From: BPJO01 sp037189665
GTDB taxonomy: Bacteria > Planctomycetota > Phycisphaerae > Tepidisphaerales > Tepidisphaeraceae
Direction of reading: 5' to 3'
Assembly (NCBI GenBank): GCA_037189665.1
Contig: JBBCIV010000240.1
Span: forward strand, 1 to 42,307
DNA length: 42,307 nucleotides
Of the stretch, positions 7,115 to 13,889 are shown one piece after another. The position numbers and the translations under genes are program-made. How positions within the stretch are numbered: position 1 is the stretch's first letter; each line of letters starts with the position of its first letter. A model generated the notes under the pieces. The model was not told the origin of the DNA. It saw nothing but the letters and a program-made list of their open reading frames with translations, and searched no databases.

Positions 7115-8131
7115 ATGATCGTGGTAATGAAACTGGGCTCGACGCCGAAACAGGTCGAGCATGTCGTTCAACTGGTGCGGGAAATGGGATTGAAGGATCA
7201 CGTAATCGTCGGTGAAGAGCGAACCGTGGTGGCCTGTATTGGCAATGACCGGTTCAAGGACAAAGGCGCGTTCGAAACGGTGGACGGCGTGGACAAGGTG
7301 GTCCCGATCCTCGCGCCGTACAAGATGGCTTCGCGCGAGGTGAAAAAGGAGCGGTCGATCATTCCGCTGGGCAACGGCGCGACCATCGGCGGGAAGAAGG
7401 TGGGGGTGATCGCCGGGCCGTGTTCGGTGGAATCGAAGCAGCAGATCATCGAGATGGCGCACGCGATCAGGGAGGCCGGCGCGGTCGGGCTTCGCGGCGG
7501 GGCGTTCAAGCCGCGAACCAACCCGTACAGCTTCCAGGGCATGGGCGAAGAGGGCCTCAAATGCCTTGCCGCCGCCCGCGATGCGACGGGGCTGGCGATC
7601 GTGACGGAGGTGATGTCGATCGACCAGGTGGACCTCGTCTGCGCGTACGCCGACGTGCTCCAGATCGGCGCGCGGAACATGCAGAACTTCAACCTGCTGT
7701 CCCGCGTCGGCGAGACGAACAAGGCGGTCCTGCTCAAGCGAGGCATGAGCGCCACGATGGAGGAATTCCTCCTTGCGGCCGAGTACATCATGGCGCGTGG
7801 CAATGCGAACGTCATCCTCTGTGAACGCGGCATCCGCACGTTCGAGGAGTACGTCCGCAACACGTTGCCGCTGGCGATCGTCCCGGCGCTCCAGCGGGCG
7901 ACGCACCTGCCGGTGGTGGTGGACCCGAGCCACGGGACGGGAAAGAACTACCTCGTCGAGCCGATGTGCCGCGCCAGCGTGGCGGCGGGGTGCGACGGGC
8001 TGATCATCGAGACGCACTCCGATCCGGAACACGCGTTGACCGACGGCGCCCAAAGCATCACGCCCGAGCAGTTCGCGAAGATGATGGCCAGCACGCGACG
8101 GATCGCACTGGCGGTCGATCGAGAGATGTAG
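7115..8131 (+). CDS. aroF: 3-deoxy-7-phosphoheptulonate synthase, type I-beta (DAHP synthase)
   Basis: 338 residues. The ATG at 7115 is preceded by GGCGGAGG at 6 nt. Residues 1-70 form the ferredoxin-like N-terminal domain of the I-beta subfamily, which in Thermotoga maritima mediates feedback inhibition by Tyr and Phe. The catalytic barrel follows, with GPCSVES (101-107, metal ligand Cys103), KPRTNPYSFQG (132-142, phosphoenolpyruvate binding) and VVDPSHGTGK near the end. It condenses phosphoenolpyruvate and erythrose 4-phosphate, the first committed step to Phe, Tyr and Trp. The leader peptide and attenuator upstream imply control by charged aromatic tRNAs. The Trp, Phe and Tyr tRNA genes begin 94 nt after its stop with no strong terminator between. 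Confidence 0.95.
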   Translation: MIVVMKLGSTPKQVEHVVQLVREMGLKDHVIVGEERTVVACIGNDRFKDKGAFETVDGVDKVVPILAPYKMASREVKKERSIIPLGNGATIGGKKVGVIAGPCSVESKQQIIEMAHAIREAGAVGLRGGAFKPRTNPYSFQGMGEEGLKCLAAARDATGLAIVTEVMSIDQVDLVCAYADVLQIGARNMQNFNLLSRVGETNKAVLLKRGMSATMEEFLLAAEYIMARGNANVILCERGIRTFEEYVRNTLPLAIVPALQRATHLPVVVDPSHGTGKNYLVEPMCRASVAAGCDGLIIETHSDPEHALTDGAQSITPEQFAKMMASTRRIALAVDREM

Positions 8132-8225
8132 GGAAGGTGGCGACGATTCGTTTGCAGATTCAGTGGAAGAAGAACAGTCCAAATAGCGATAGTTGAGATG
8201 AAAATTTTCTGGCGATGAGCTGGAT

Positions 8226-8296
8226 GGGTGCTTGGTGAAGTGGCATCACCTTTGATTCCAAACCAAAGGTCGGGAGTTCGATTCTCTCAGCACCTG
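8226..8296 (+). tRNA. tRNA-Trp (CCA)
   Basis: Acceptor GGGTGCT/AGCACCT (G1-T72 wobble, discriminator G73), D-arm GTGA/TCAC with A14, GG and A21, anticodon loop TTCCAAA giving CCA, and T-arm GGGAG TTCGATT CTCTC. The anticodon stem TTTGA/CCAAA has an A-C mismatch at 31-39. No encoded CCA end. 71 nt. G73 and the CCA anticodon fit bacterial tryptophan tRNA; the G1-T72 pair is atypical, since A1-U72 is usual. Confidence 0.82.
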
Positions 8297-8304
8297 TTAT
8301 CCAA

Positions 8305-8333
8305 CGCGGCGGGCGAGCGGTCGTGACGCCGCG
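8305..8333 (+). terminator. GC hairpin between tRNA genes
   Basis: CGCGGCG (8305-8311) pairs with CGCCGCG (8327-8333), followed by GCCGTTTGTT. The T tract is weak. It may attenuate, or may be a processing signal between tRNA-Trp and tRNA-Phe. Confidence 0.35.
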
Positions 8334-8353
8334 GCCGTTTGTTCGCCGCCCGG

Positions 8354-8426
8354 AGGCCGATCGTAGATGTGGTCAATACGCCGGGTTGAAAACCCGAAGA
8401 CGCCGGTTCGATTCCGGCTCGGCCTG
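8354..8426 (+). tRNA. tRNA-Phe (GAA), atypical
   Basis: Perfect acceptor AGGCCGA/TCGGCCT, three-pair D-stem GTA/TAC with GG in the loop, anticodon loop TTGAAAA giving GAA, and T-arm GCCGG TTCGATT CCGGC. Oddities: an A1-T72 pair, discriminator G73 where Phe tRNAs normally have A73, and a C27-A43 mismatch at the top of the anticodon stem. 73 nt, no encoded CCA. It folds well, but its Phe identity elements are incomplete, so it may be a divergent second copy. Confidence 0.78.
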
Positions 8427-8448
8427 TTGCTTTCCGAAAACCCGTTTT

Positions 8449-8531
8449 GCGTGTGTAGTGGAAGCGGCAAACCCGGCGGGCTGTAAACCCGCTGCCCAAC
8501 GGCTTCGCAGGTTCGAGTCCTGCCGCACGCA
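8449..8531 (+). tRNA. tRNA-Tyr (GTA)
   Basis: Class II tRNA. Acceptor GCGTGTG/CGCACGC, perfect anticodon stem GCGGG/CCCGC, loop CTGTAAA giving GTA, a long variable arm folding as GCC..GGC, T-arm GCAGG TTCGAGT CCTGC, and discriminator A73. The D-stem reads GTG against CCC, so one of three pairs (T11-C24) is broken. The D-loop AAGCGGCAAA is normal for Tyr. 83 nt, no encoded CCA. Confidence 0.88.
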
Positions 8532-8562
8532 CTGATTTTCGTTCGACCGAGGAGCGTTTCCG

Positions 8563-9132
8563 ATGCTGCCCATCCTGCTGGACGTCCCCATGCCGATCCT
8601 CAACGATCGGCTGCTGATCCGCGAGCCGCGTTTTGGCGAAGGCGCGGTGCTGAACGAAGCGGTGGCGGAATCGTTCGCGGAGTTGCATCGCTGGATGCCG
8701 TGGGCGAAGACGATGCCGACGCCCGGCGATTCCGAAACCTTCAGCCGCGAGATGGCGGCGAAGTTTGCGGCGAGGAAGGATTTCGGGCTCCGCGTCTGGA
8801 CGAAGGACGGCTCGCGCCTGCTCGGCGCGACGGGATTGCATCCCAGGACGGCGACGCCGCGGGCGTTCGAGATCGGCTATTGGACGCGCACCAGCGAGGC
8901 CGGCAAGGGCATCATGACCGAGGCGGTGCGCGCGCTCACGCAGTACGCGTTCGACCAGTTCGACGCGGTACGCGTGCAGATCCGCGCCGACCGCGAAAAC
9001 CTCGCCAGCCGTCGCGTGGCGGAGAAGGCGGGGTATGTGCTGGAGGGCATCATGCGCCACGACGCGGTCGGCAACGACGGCTCGCTGCGCGATACGTGCC
9101 TGTACGCCGTCGTTCGCCCGGAGCGGGGGTGA
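8563..9132 (+). CDS. GNAT acetyltransferase, RimJ/RimL-like
   Basis: 189 residues. AGGAG lies 8 nt before the ATG at 8563. The GNAT core includes FEIGYWTRTSEAGKGIMTEA (acetyl-CoA pyrophosphate loop) and ENLASRRVAEKAGYVLEG, both typical of the RimJ/RimL group that acetylates N-terminal amines of ribosomal and other proteins or small molecules. The substrate is unknown. It begins 31 nt after tRNA-Tyr and may share the aromatic transcript. Some GNAT-fold enzymes act on aminoacyl-tRNA (TacT toxins, L/F transferase, Fem ligases), but nothing in this sequence by itself shows that activity. Confidence 0.85.
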   Translation: MLPILLDVPMPILNDRLLIREPRFGEGAVLNEAVAESFAELHRWMPWAKTMPTPGDSETFSREMAAKFAARKDFGLRVWTKDGSRLLGATGLHPRTATPRAFEIGYWTRTSEAGKGIMTEAVRALTQYAFDQFDAVRVQIRADRENLASRRVAEKAGYVLEGIMRHDAVGNDGSLRDTCLYAVVRPERG

Positions 9133-9149
9133 GCGGCTATCCTTGCGGC

Positions 9150-9842
9150 ATGGTGTCGAAACTCTCGCGTTTCTATTCGTTCGCCACGTCGCTGGACCTG
9201 TACATCCTGATCGCGCTGCTGCTGGTGATCGGCGGGACGTGGTCGTTCATCGAGGTGCTGGACGAGGTGAACGAAGGCGGCACCGAGCGGTTCGACCGCT
9301 GGGCAGTGACGACGATCGCGGGCTACGACTCGCCACGCTGGCTGGAGGAGATCGGCCGCGACCTGACGGCGCTGGGCGGCATCGCGGTGCTGACGATCGT
9401 GACGCTGGCGGTGGGCGGGTATCTGCTCTTGGAGCGGAAGTATCACGCGTTTTTGTTGCTCGCGGCATCGACGGTCGGGGCGTTGGCGTTGAGCTTCGGT
9501 TTGAAGGAGGTCATCGACCGCCCGCGGCCGGACATCGTGGAGCATCGGTCGCACGTGATGACCCAGAGTTTTCCCAGCGGGCACTCGATGTTGTCGGCGG
9601 CGGTGTACCTCACGCTTGGGGCACTCCTGTCCCGGCTGACGAAAAAATGGTTGCTGCGGTTTTACTTCGTTTCGCTGGCGATCGTGCTGACAGGGCTGGT
9701 GGGCGTCAGCCGGGTGTACCTCGGCGTGCACTGGCCGACCGACGTGCTCGCGGGATGGACGGCGGGCATCGCGTGGGCGCTGTTGTGTTGGGCGGCCGCG
9801 CGATACCTGCAACAACGGGGTACGCTTGAGAAGCCGGCGTAG
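9150..9842 (+). CDS. PAP2-family membrane phosphatase
   Basis: 230 residues from the ATG at 9150; no Shine-Dalgarno is visible, and an upstream GTG is possible. About six membrane helices. All three PAP2 motifs are present: KEVIDRPRP (119-127), SFPSGHSM with PSGH at 142-145, and SRVYLGVHWPTD with Ser187-Arg188, His194 and Asp198. Members remove phosphate from undecaprenyl pyrophosphate or other lipid phosphates at the outer face of the membrane. The substrate is not determined by sequence. It follows the acetyltransferase by 17 nt. Confidence 0.92.
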   Translation: MVSKLSRFYSFATSLDLYILIALLLVIGGTWSFIEVLDEVNEGGTERFDRWAVTTIAGYDSPRWLEEIGRDLTALGGIAVLTIVTLAVGGYLLLERKYHAFLLLAASTVGALALSFGLKEVIDRPRPDIVEHRSHVMTQSFPSGHSMLSAAVYLTLGALLSRLTKKWLLRFYFVSLAIVLTGLVGVSRVYLGVHWPTDVLAGWTAGIAWALLCWAAARYLQQRGTLEKPA

Positions 9843-9878
9843 GCCCAGTCACATTCTCATATCAGGGCAAATCGAAAC

Positions 9879-9887
9879 TGGTATGAT
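9879..9887 (+). promoter_or_regulatory. Extended -10 promoter element
   Basis: TGGTATGAT (TG-n-TATGAT) lies about 47 nt before the next start codon. No good -35 is seen, which is usual for extended -10 promoters. It probably drives the small secreted protein at 9934. Confidence 0.5.
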
Positions 9888-9933
9888 AATGGAGGTTGGT
9901 CCGAATCCTTGATTTTGTCGAAGGGAGTTTCAA

Positions 9934-10335
9934 ATGCGTCTTCAGGTTCTCGCGATCGTTGCGGCGCTGGCGTTCGGGATGGCGGTTCACGCGGCGGAGG
10001 GTCAGAAGGAGAAGCACAAGCTCGGCCGCAAGAAGATCGCGGACTACACCGTTTCGGTGATCATCACCGGCGATATACACGACGACAAGGAGATCGAGTT
10101 CGACGTGAAGCTCTTCGATGCCAAGACCGACCCGAAAGCGCTTCGCGCCTGGATCGGCACGGAAGACGCCAAGGGCAGCGAGAAGGTCGAACTGAAAAAG
10201 AAGACCGCTACCTTCGGCGGGGTCGCGAAGGTGCCGAGTCCGCTGCCCGACGACGCGAAAGTGTGGGTCGAGGTGGAAACCGACGCCGGCATCGCCAAGG
10301 CGTCATACGAAGACAAGCACGACCATAAGCACTGA
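9934..10335 (+). CDS. Small secreted Lys/His-rich protein of unknown function
   Basis: 133 residues. AAGGGAG precedes the ATG. A signal peptide ends near AVHA (about residue 20). The mature domain looks like a single beta-rich fold of about 100 residues with many Lys and Asp (HKLGRKKIADYTVSVIITGD, EIEFDVKLFDAKTDP). It ends KHDHKH, a possible metal-binding tail. I do not recognise a family. It stands alone with its own promoter-like element. Confidence 0.75.
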   Translation: MRLQVLAIVAALAFGMAVHAAEGQKEKHKLGRKKIADYTVSVIITGDIHDDKEIEFDVKLFDAKTDPKALRAWIGTEDAKGSEKVELKKKTATFGGVAKVPSPLPDDAKVWVEVETDAGIAKASYEDKHDHKH

Positions 10336-10375
10336 TGAACCCCGCTAAAATACGCGATTTTGGCCCGACAGCAGG

Positions 10376-10423
10376 TATACTGTCCCGTTTACGCAACTGT
10401 TTCGTGATGCTTAGGCGTAAACG
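10376..10423 (+). promoter_or_regulatory. -10 box and 9-bp inverted repeat before the Gfo/Idh/MocA gene
   Basis: TATACT (10376-10381) is followed by CGTTTACGC (10386-10394) and its perfect complement GCGTAAACG (10415-10423), 15 nt before the start codon. It could be an operator next to the start site or a hairpin in the 5' untranslated RNA. Confidence 0.5.
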
Positions 10424-10437
10424 AGAGGGTCAAACAC

Positions 10438-11532
10438 ATGCTGTTGGACATCGGTGGCCGGCCGACGACGGATCGGCACATTCGGGTGGGGTTTATCGGG
10501 TGTGGGTCGCACGCGTTTCGGAACGTCTTTCCGACGTTTCAGTTCGCGCCCGTTCAGTTGATCGCCACGTGCGATCTCGACGCGGAGCGGGCGGCGGCGT
10601 TCGCGAGGCAGTTTGGCGCTGAGCGGAGCTACGCCGATCACCATCGGATGCTCGCCAGCGAAAAGCTGGATGCCGTCTTCATCGTGACGAACTACGACGC
10701 GCAGGGCCGGCCGCGCTATCCGGCGCTGGCGAGGGATTGCCTGCGCGCCGGCGTTGACGTCTGGATGGAAAAACCGCCCGCCGCCAGCACTGAAGAATTG
10801 GCGCAACTCAAACGGGAAGCAGGCGATCGGCGCGTCATGGCGGGGTTGAAAAAGATGTTCTTCCCCGCCAACGAAAAACTGGCGGAATTGATCCACTCGG
10901 ATGATTTCGGCCGGCCGATGCTAGCCCAGATTACTTACCCGCAACACGTGCCGACGGTCGAGGAACTGCGGGCGTACATCCACGATCGCCAGGACGTCCG
11001 GTCGGCGGTGAGTTTTCTGGATCACCTGTGTCATCCGGCGTCGCTGTTGCTCCTGCTGTTCGGCATGCCGAGCACGTTGTATTACGAGCGCACCAGCAGC
11101 GGGGCGGGCGCGGCGACGTTCGGGTATGCCGACGGGCGGGTGGCGACGATGCTGCTGACGCACGGGTCGGCGTCGCTCACTCAGATGGAGCGAACGACGG
11201 TCGTCTCCGATCGCGGCCGGCATGTCGTGGCCGAGAACAACGCCCGCGTCGCGTATCATCGCGGGGTGACGGGGCTGCCGTATGGCGTGTCGCCCAACTA
11301 TTTTGCGGGTGGGACGGATCAGGCGTCGGTGGTGTGGGAGCCGGAATTCACGCTCGGGCAACTCTATAACAAGGGCCTCTTCCTGCTCGGCTATTACGGC
11401 GAGGTGGCCGAGTTTGCGAACGCCGTCATCGAACGCCGGCCGGTCGCCAAGGCGGGGCTCGATCACGCCTGGCAGGTGACGAAGATTTTCGAGGCTTTTG
11501 CGCAGGGGCCGCGCACTCTTATTGCACTGTAA
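10438..11532 (+). CDS. Gfo/Idh/MocA-family oxidoreductase
   Basis: 364 residues. The N-terminal Rossmann domain has VGFIGCGSHAFRNVFP (dinucleotide loop) and DVWMEKPPA, the family EKP motif whose Lys is usually catalytic. The C-terminal alpha/beta domain (about 125-340) contains SFLDHLCHPASLLLLLFG and substrate-facing His residues. These enzymes oxidise or reduce sugars, inositols or related polyols with NAD(P). The substrate is unknown. The gene stands alone behind a palindromic operator-like site. Confidence 0.9.
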   Translation: MLLDIGGRPTTDRHIRVGFIGCGSHAFRNVFPTFQFAPVQLIATCDLDAERAAAFARQFGAERSYADHHRMLASEKLDAVFIVTNYDAQGRPRYPALARDCLRAGVDVWMEKPPAASTEELAQLKREAGDRRVMAGLKKMFFPANEKLAELIHSDDFGRPMLAQITYPQHVPTVEELRAYIHDRQDVRSAVSFLDHLCHPASLLLLLFGMPSTLYYERTSSGAGAATFGYADGRVATMLLTHGSASLTQMERTTVVSDRGRHVVAENNARVAYHRGVTGLPYGVSPNYFAGGTDQASVVWEPEFTLGQLYNKGLFLLGYYGEVAEFANAVIERRPVAKAGLDHAWQVTKIFEAFAQGPRTLIAL

Positions 11533-11601
11533 ATCCAGCGGTCCTCGCCTGATGCGCGAAACCTCTGCGCGGCGCCTTCCAACAACTGTTAAGGTCGTGG
11601 G

Positions 11602-11621
11602 TATAAAGGGGACGTACGTCC
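11602..11621 (+). promoter_or_regulatory. TATAAA box and 12-bp palindrome before the MoxR cluster
   Basis: TATAAA (11602-11607) is followed at once by the perfect palindrome GGACGTACGTCC (11610-11621), about 43 nt before moxR. The position overlaps the expected transcription start, which suits a repressor site. The -35 is poor. Confidence 0.45.
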
Positions 11622-11663
11622 GTTCGAGACGCGCAGCCAGGGCTGCGAATTGCGGAGGATTGC

Positions 11664-12686
11664 ATGCCTGCGACAGTTGGTTCATCTCCCCAGACGTCGG
11701 TCCTCGCGGAGCTGAAAGGCGCCCGGGAGCAAGTGCTGGCGGAAGTCCGTAAGGCGATCGTCGGCCAGCAGCACGCCATCGAGCAAGTGCTGACCGCGCT
11801 GTTCGTCGGCGGGCACTGCCTCATCCAGGGCCCGCCCGCCACCGCGAAGACCGCACTGGTGGCAACTCTTGCACAGGTCGCGGCGCTGGATTTCAAACGC
11901 ATCCAGTTCGCGCCCGATCTCATGCCCTCCGACATTTCCGGAACCGAAATCCTTGAGGAAGACCAGACCACTGGCAAACGGTTTGTAAAGTTCGCCAAGG
12001 GCCCGGTCTTCACCAACCTGCTGATGGCCGACGAGATCAACCGCACGCCGCCGAAGACGCAGGCGGCGCTCCTGGAAGTGATGCAGGAGCGCCAGGTGAC
12101 GGTCGGCGGGCAGACGATGGCGCTGCCGAAGCCGTTCTTCGTGCTCGCCACGCTCAGCAGCATGGAGCAGGAGGGCAGCTATAACCTGCCCGAGGCCCAG
12201 CAGGACCGCTTCATGCTGTCGATCGAGATGAACTACCTCTCGCAGGACGACGAGGTGGCGGTGGTGCGTCATTCGACCGGCGCGAAGAAGACCGAACTGA
12301 AAAAGGTGATCGGCGGGGAAGACCTGCTCCGCTTCGCCGCCGCGATCCGCTCGGTCGCGCTGCCGCCGGCGCTGGGGGCGTACATCGTCGATCTGGTGGC
12401 CGCGACGCGCCCGACCGTGGCGGGGGCGACGGACTTCGTGAAGGACTACATCAGCTGGGGCGCCGGGCTGCGGGCCAGCCAGAACATCGCGCTGGCGAGC
12501 AAATCGGTGGCCGGCCAGGACGGGCGCGACACGGTCACGATCGCCGACATTCGCAAGGTGATCGTTCCGGTCCTGCGTCACCGCATCGGCCTGTCGTTCG
12601 CCGCGGACGTGGATCACGTGACCGTCGAAAGCCTGATCGAACGTCTTCTCAAGTCCGTCCCGGCCCCGACCGGTTCGCACGCATAA
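11664..12686 (+). CDS. MoxR-family AAA+ ATPase, divergent first copy
   Basis: 340 residues, with GGAGG before the ATG. The AAA+ core is clear: P-loop GPPATAKT (56-63), Walker B LMADEINRTPPKTQ (acidic pair 123-124) and EGSYNLPEAQQDRF. Two positions differ from the MoxR norm. The P-loop has PAT where GLA is usual, and the sensor-1 stretch ATQNP reads ATLSS (162-166), losing the conserved Asn. MoxR proteins act as chaperones that assemble complexes together with vWA proteins, several of which follow here. The divergence suggests weak ATPase activity or a regulatory partner role for this copy. Confidence 0.9.
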   Translation: MPATVGSSPQTSVLAELKGAREQVLAEVRKAIVGQQHAIEQVLTALFVGGHCLIQGPPATAKTALVATLAQVAALDFKRIQFAPDLMPSDISGTEILEEDQTTGKRFVKFAKGPVFTNLLMADEINRTPPKTQAALLEVMQERQVTVGGQTMALPKPFFVLATLSSMEQEGSYNLPEAQQDRFMLSIEMNYLSQDDEVAVVRHSTGAKKTELKKVIGGEDLLRFAAAIRSVALPPALGAYIVDLVAATRPTVAGATDFVKDYISWGAGLRASQNIALASKSVAGQDGRDTVTIADIRKVIVPVLRHRIGLSFAADVDHVTVESLIERLLKSVPAPTGSHA

Positions 12687-12699
12687 ATGGCCCTGGATA

Positions 12700-12768
12700 A
12701 ACGCGAAGGAGCGAAGACGCGAAGCGAAATTCAGGAATGCATTTTTCGCCCCTTCGCATCTTCGCGTT
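12700..12768. repeat. Periodic hairpin of GCGAAG units between the moxR genes
   Basis: AACGCGAAGGAGCGAAG (12700-12716) pairs with CTTCGCATCTTCGCGTT (12752-12768) apart from two central bases. Each arm repeats GCGAAG with a 7-8-nt period. It separates the two moxR copies and might lower or terminate transcription between them. Confidence 0.75.
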
Positions 12769-12795
12769 GAATACCTGTTTGAAGGACGAACAAAC

Positions 12796-13806
12796 GTGAC
12801 TGACACACTAGACGCAGCCCAGGCCGTCGCCGCACTGGCCGAGAGCAAGAGGCGAATCCTCGCCGAGATCCGCAAGGTGATCGTCGGGCAGGAAGACGTC
12901 GTCAACGACGTCGTCACCAGCTTCTTCGCCGGCGGACATTGCCTCATCACCGGCGTGCCGGGGCTGGCCAAGACGCTGCTCATCAGCAGCATCGGCAAGG
13001 CGCTGGACCTGAAGTTCAGCCGCGTGCAGTTCACGCCCGACCTCATGCCGTCCGACATCACCGGCACCGAGGTACTGGAAGAAGACAAGGCCGCCGGCAA
13101 GCGGCAGCTTCGTTTCCGGCCGGGCCCGATCTTCACCAACATCCTGCTTGCCGACGAGATCAACCGCACGCCGCCGAAGACGCAGTCGGCGCTGCTGGAG
13201 GCGATGCAGGAGCATCAGGTCACCGTCAGCGGCAACACGTATCGCCTCGAAGAGCCGTTCTTCGTGCTGGCGACGCAGAACCCGGTCGAGCAGGAGGGCA
13301 CCTATCCGCTGCCGGAGGTGCAACAGGATCGGTTCATGTTCAGCCTGGTGATCGACTACCTGCCGAAGGAGCAGGAGGTGGCGGTGGTGAACGCCACGAC
13401 CGGCGCCAGCGTGGCCGACATTTCCAAGGTGATGGATGGCAAGGAGCTGATGCAGCACCAGCAACTGATCCGCGAGACGCCGGTCGCCGAGACGGTGCTG
13501 AAGTACGCCGTCTCCCTCATCGCCACCAGCCGTCCGCAGGGCGCGGACGCGCCGAAGTTCATCAAGGATTACGTCACCTGGGGCGCCAGCGTCCGCGGCT
13601 CGCACTACCTCGTGCTGGCGGCCAAGGCCCGCGCGGTGCTGTCAGGCCGGGCACACGTGTCAATTCAGGACGTGCAGGCCGTCTCGATCCCGGTGCTGCG
13701 GAACCGCATCATCACCAATTTCCACGCCGCATCGGAAGGAATGACGTCGGAGAACATCATCCGGAAGCTGATCGAAACCGTACCACAGCCGAAGAGCGGA
13801 CTTTGA
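12796..13806 (+). CDS. MoxR-family AAA+ ATPase, canonical second copy
   Basis: 336 residues from a GTG with GAAGGA upstream. It has every MoxR motif in standard form: GVPGLAKT (53-60), LLADEINRTPPKTQ, ATQNPVEQEGTYPLPEVQQD and a C-terminal lid domain. It is clearly paralogous to the copy upstream over its whole length. Predicted to be a hexameric ATPase that works on the vWA-domain proteins encoded downstream (DUF58, BatA-like), by analogy with other MoxR-vWA operons. Confidence 0.95.
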   Translation: MTDTLDAAQAVAALAESKRRILAEIRKVIVGQEDVVNDVVTSFFAGGHCLITGVPGLAKTLLISSIGKALDLKFSRVQFTPDLMPSDITGTEVLEEDKAAGKRQLRFRPGPIFTNILLADEINRTPPKTQSALLEAMQEHQVTVSGNTYRLEEPFFVLATQNPVEQEGTYPLPEVQQDRFMFSLVIDYLPKEQEVAVVNATTGASVADISKVMDGKELMQHQQLIRETPVAETVLKYAVSLIATSRPQGADAPKFIKDYVTWGASVRGSHYLVLAAKARAVLSGRAHVSIQDVQAVSIPVLRNRIITNFHAASEGMTSENIIRKLIETVPQPKSGL

Positions 13807-13808
13807 AG

Positions 13809-13884
13809 AAATGCGGAGTGCGTAATGAGGAGTGCGAAATGAAGGTTTTGCCGATCCGCGTTTCGCATTTCGCGTTCCACATTT
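13809..13884. repeat. Periodic hairpin of AATGCGGAGTGCG units
   Basis: AAATGCGGAGTGCGTAATG (13809-13827) and TTTCGCATTTCGCGTTCC onward (13861-13884) form an imperfect inverted repeat of short TGCG/AATG units. It fills the gap between the second moxR and the DUF58 gene and resembles the hairpin at 3940-4038. Confidence 0.6.
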
Positions 13885-13889
13885 GACCT

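Noticed and set aside
8200..8209. GAAAATTTTC as a terminator after DAHP synthase
   Set aside because: It is an AT-rich palindrome with no loop and no stable stem, so readthrough into the tRNAs remains plausible.
8226..8531. tRNA cluster as an attachment site of an integrated element
   Set aside because: There is no integrase, no repeated tRNA 3' end and no phage-like gene nearby. The flanking genes are ordinary.
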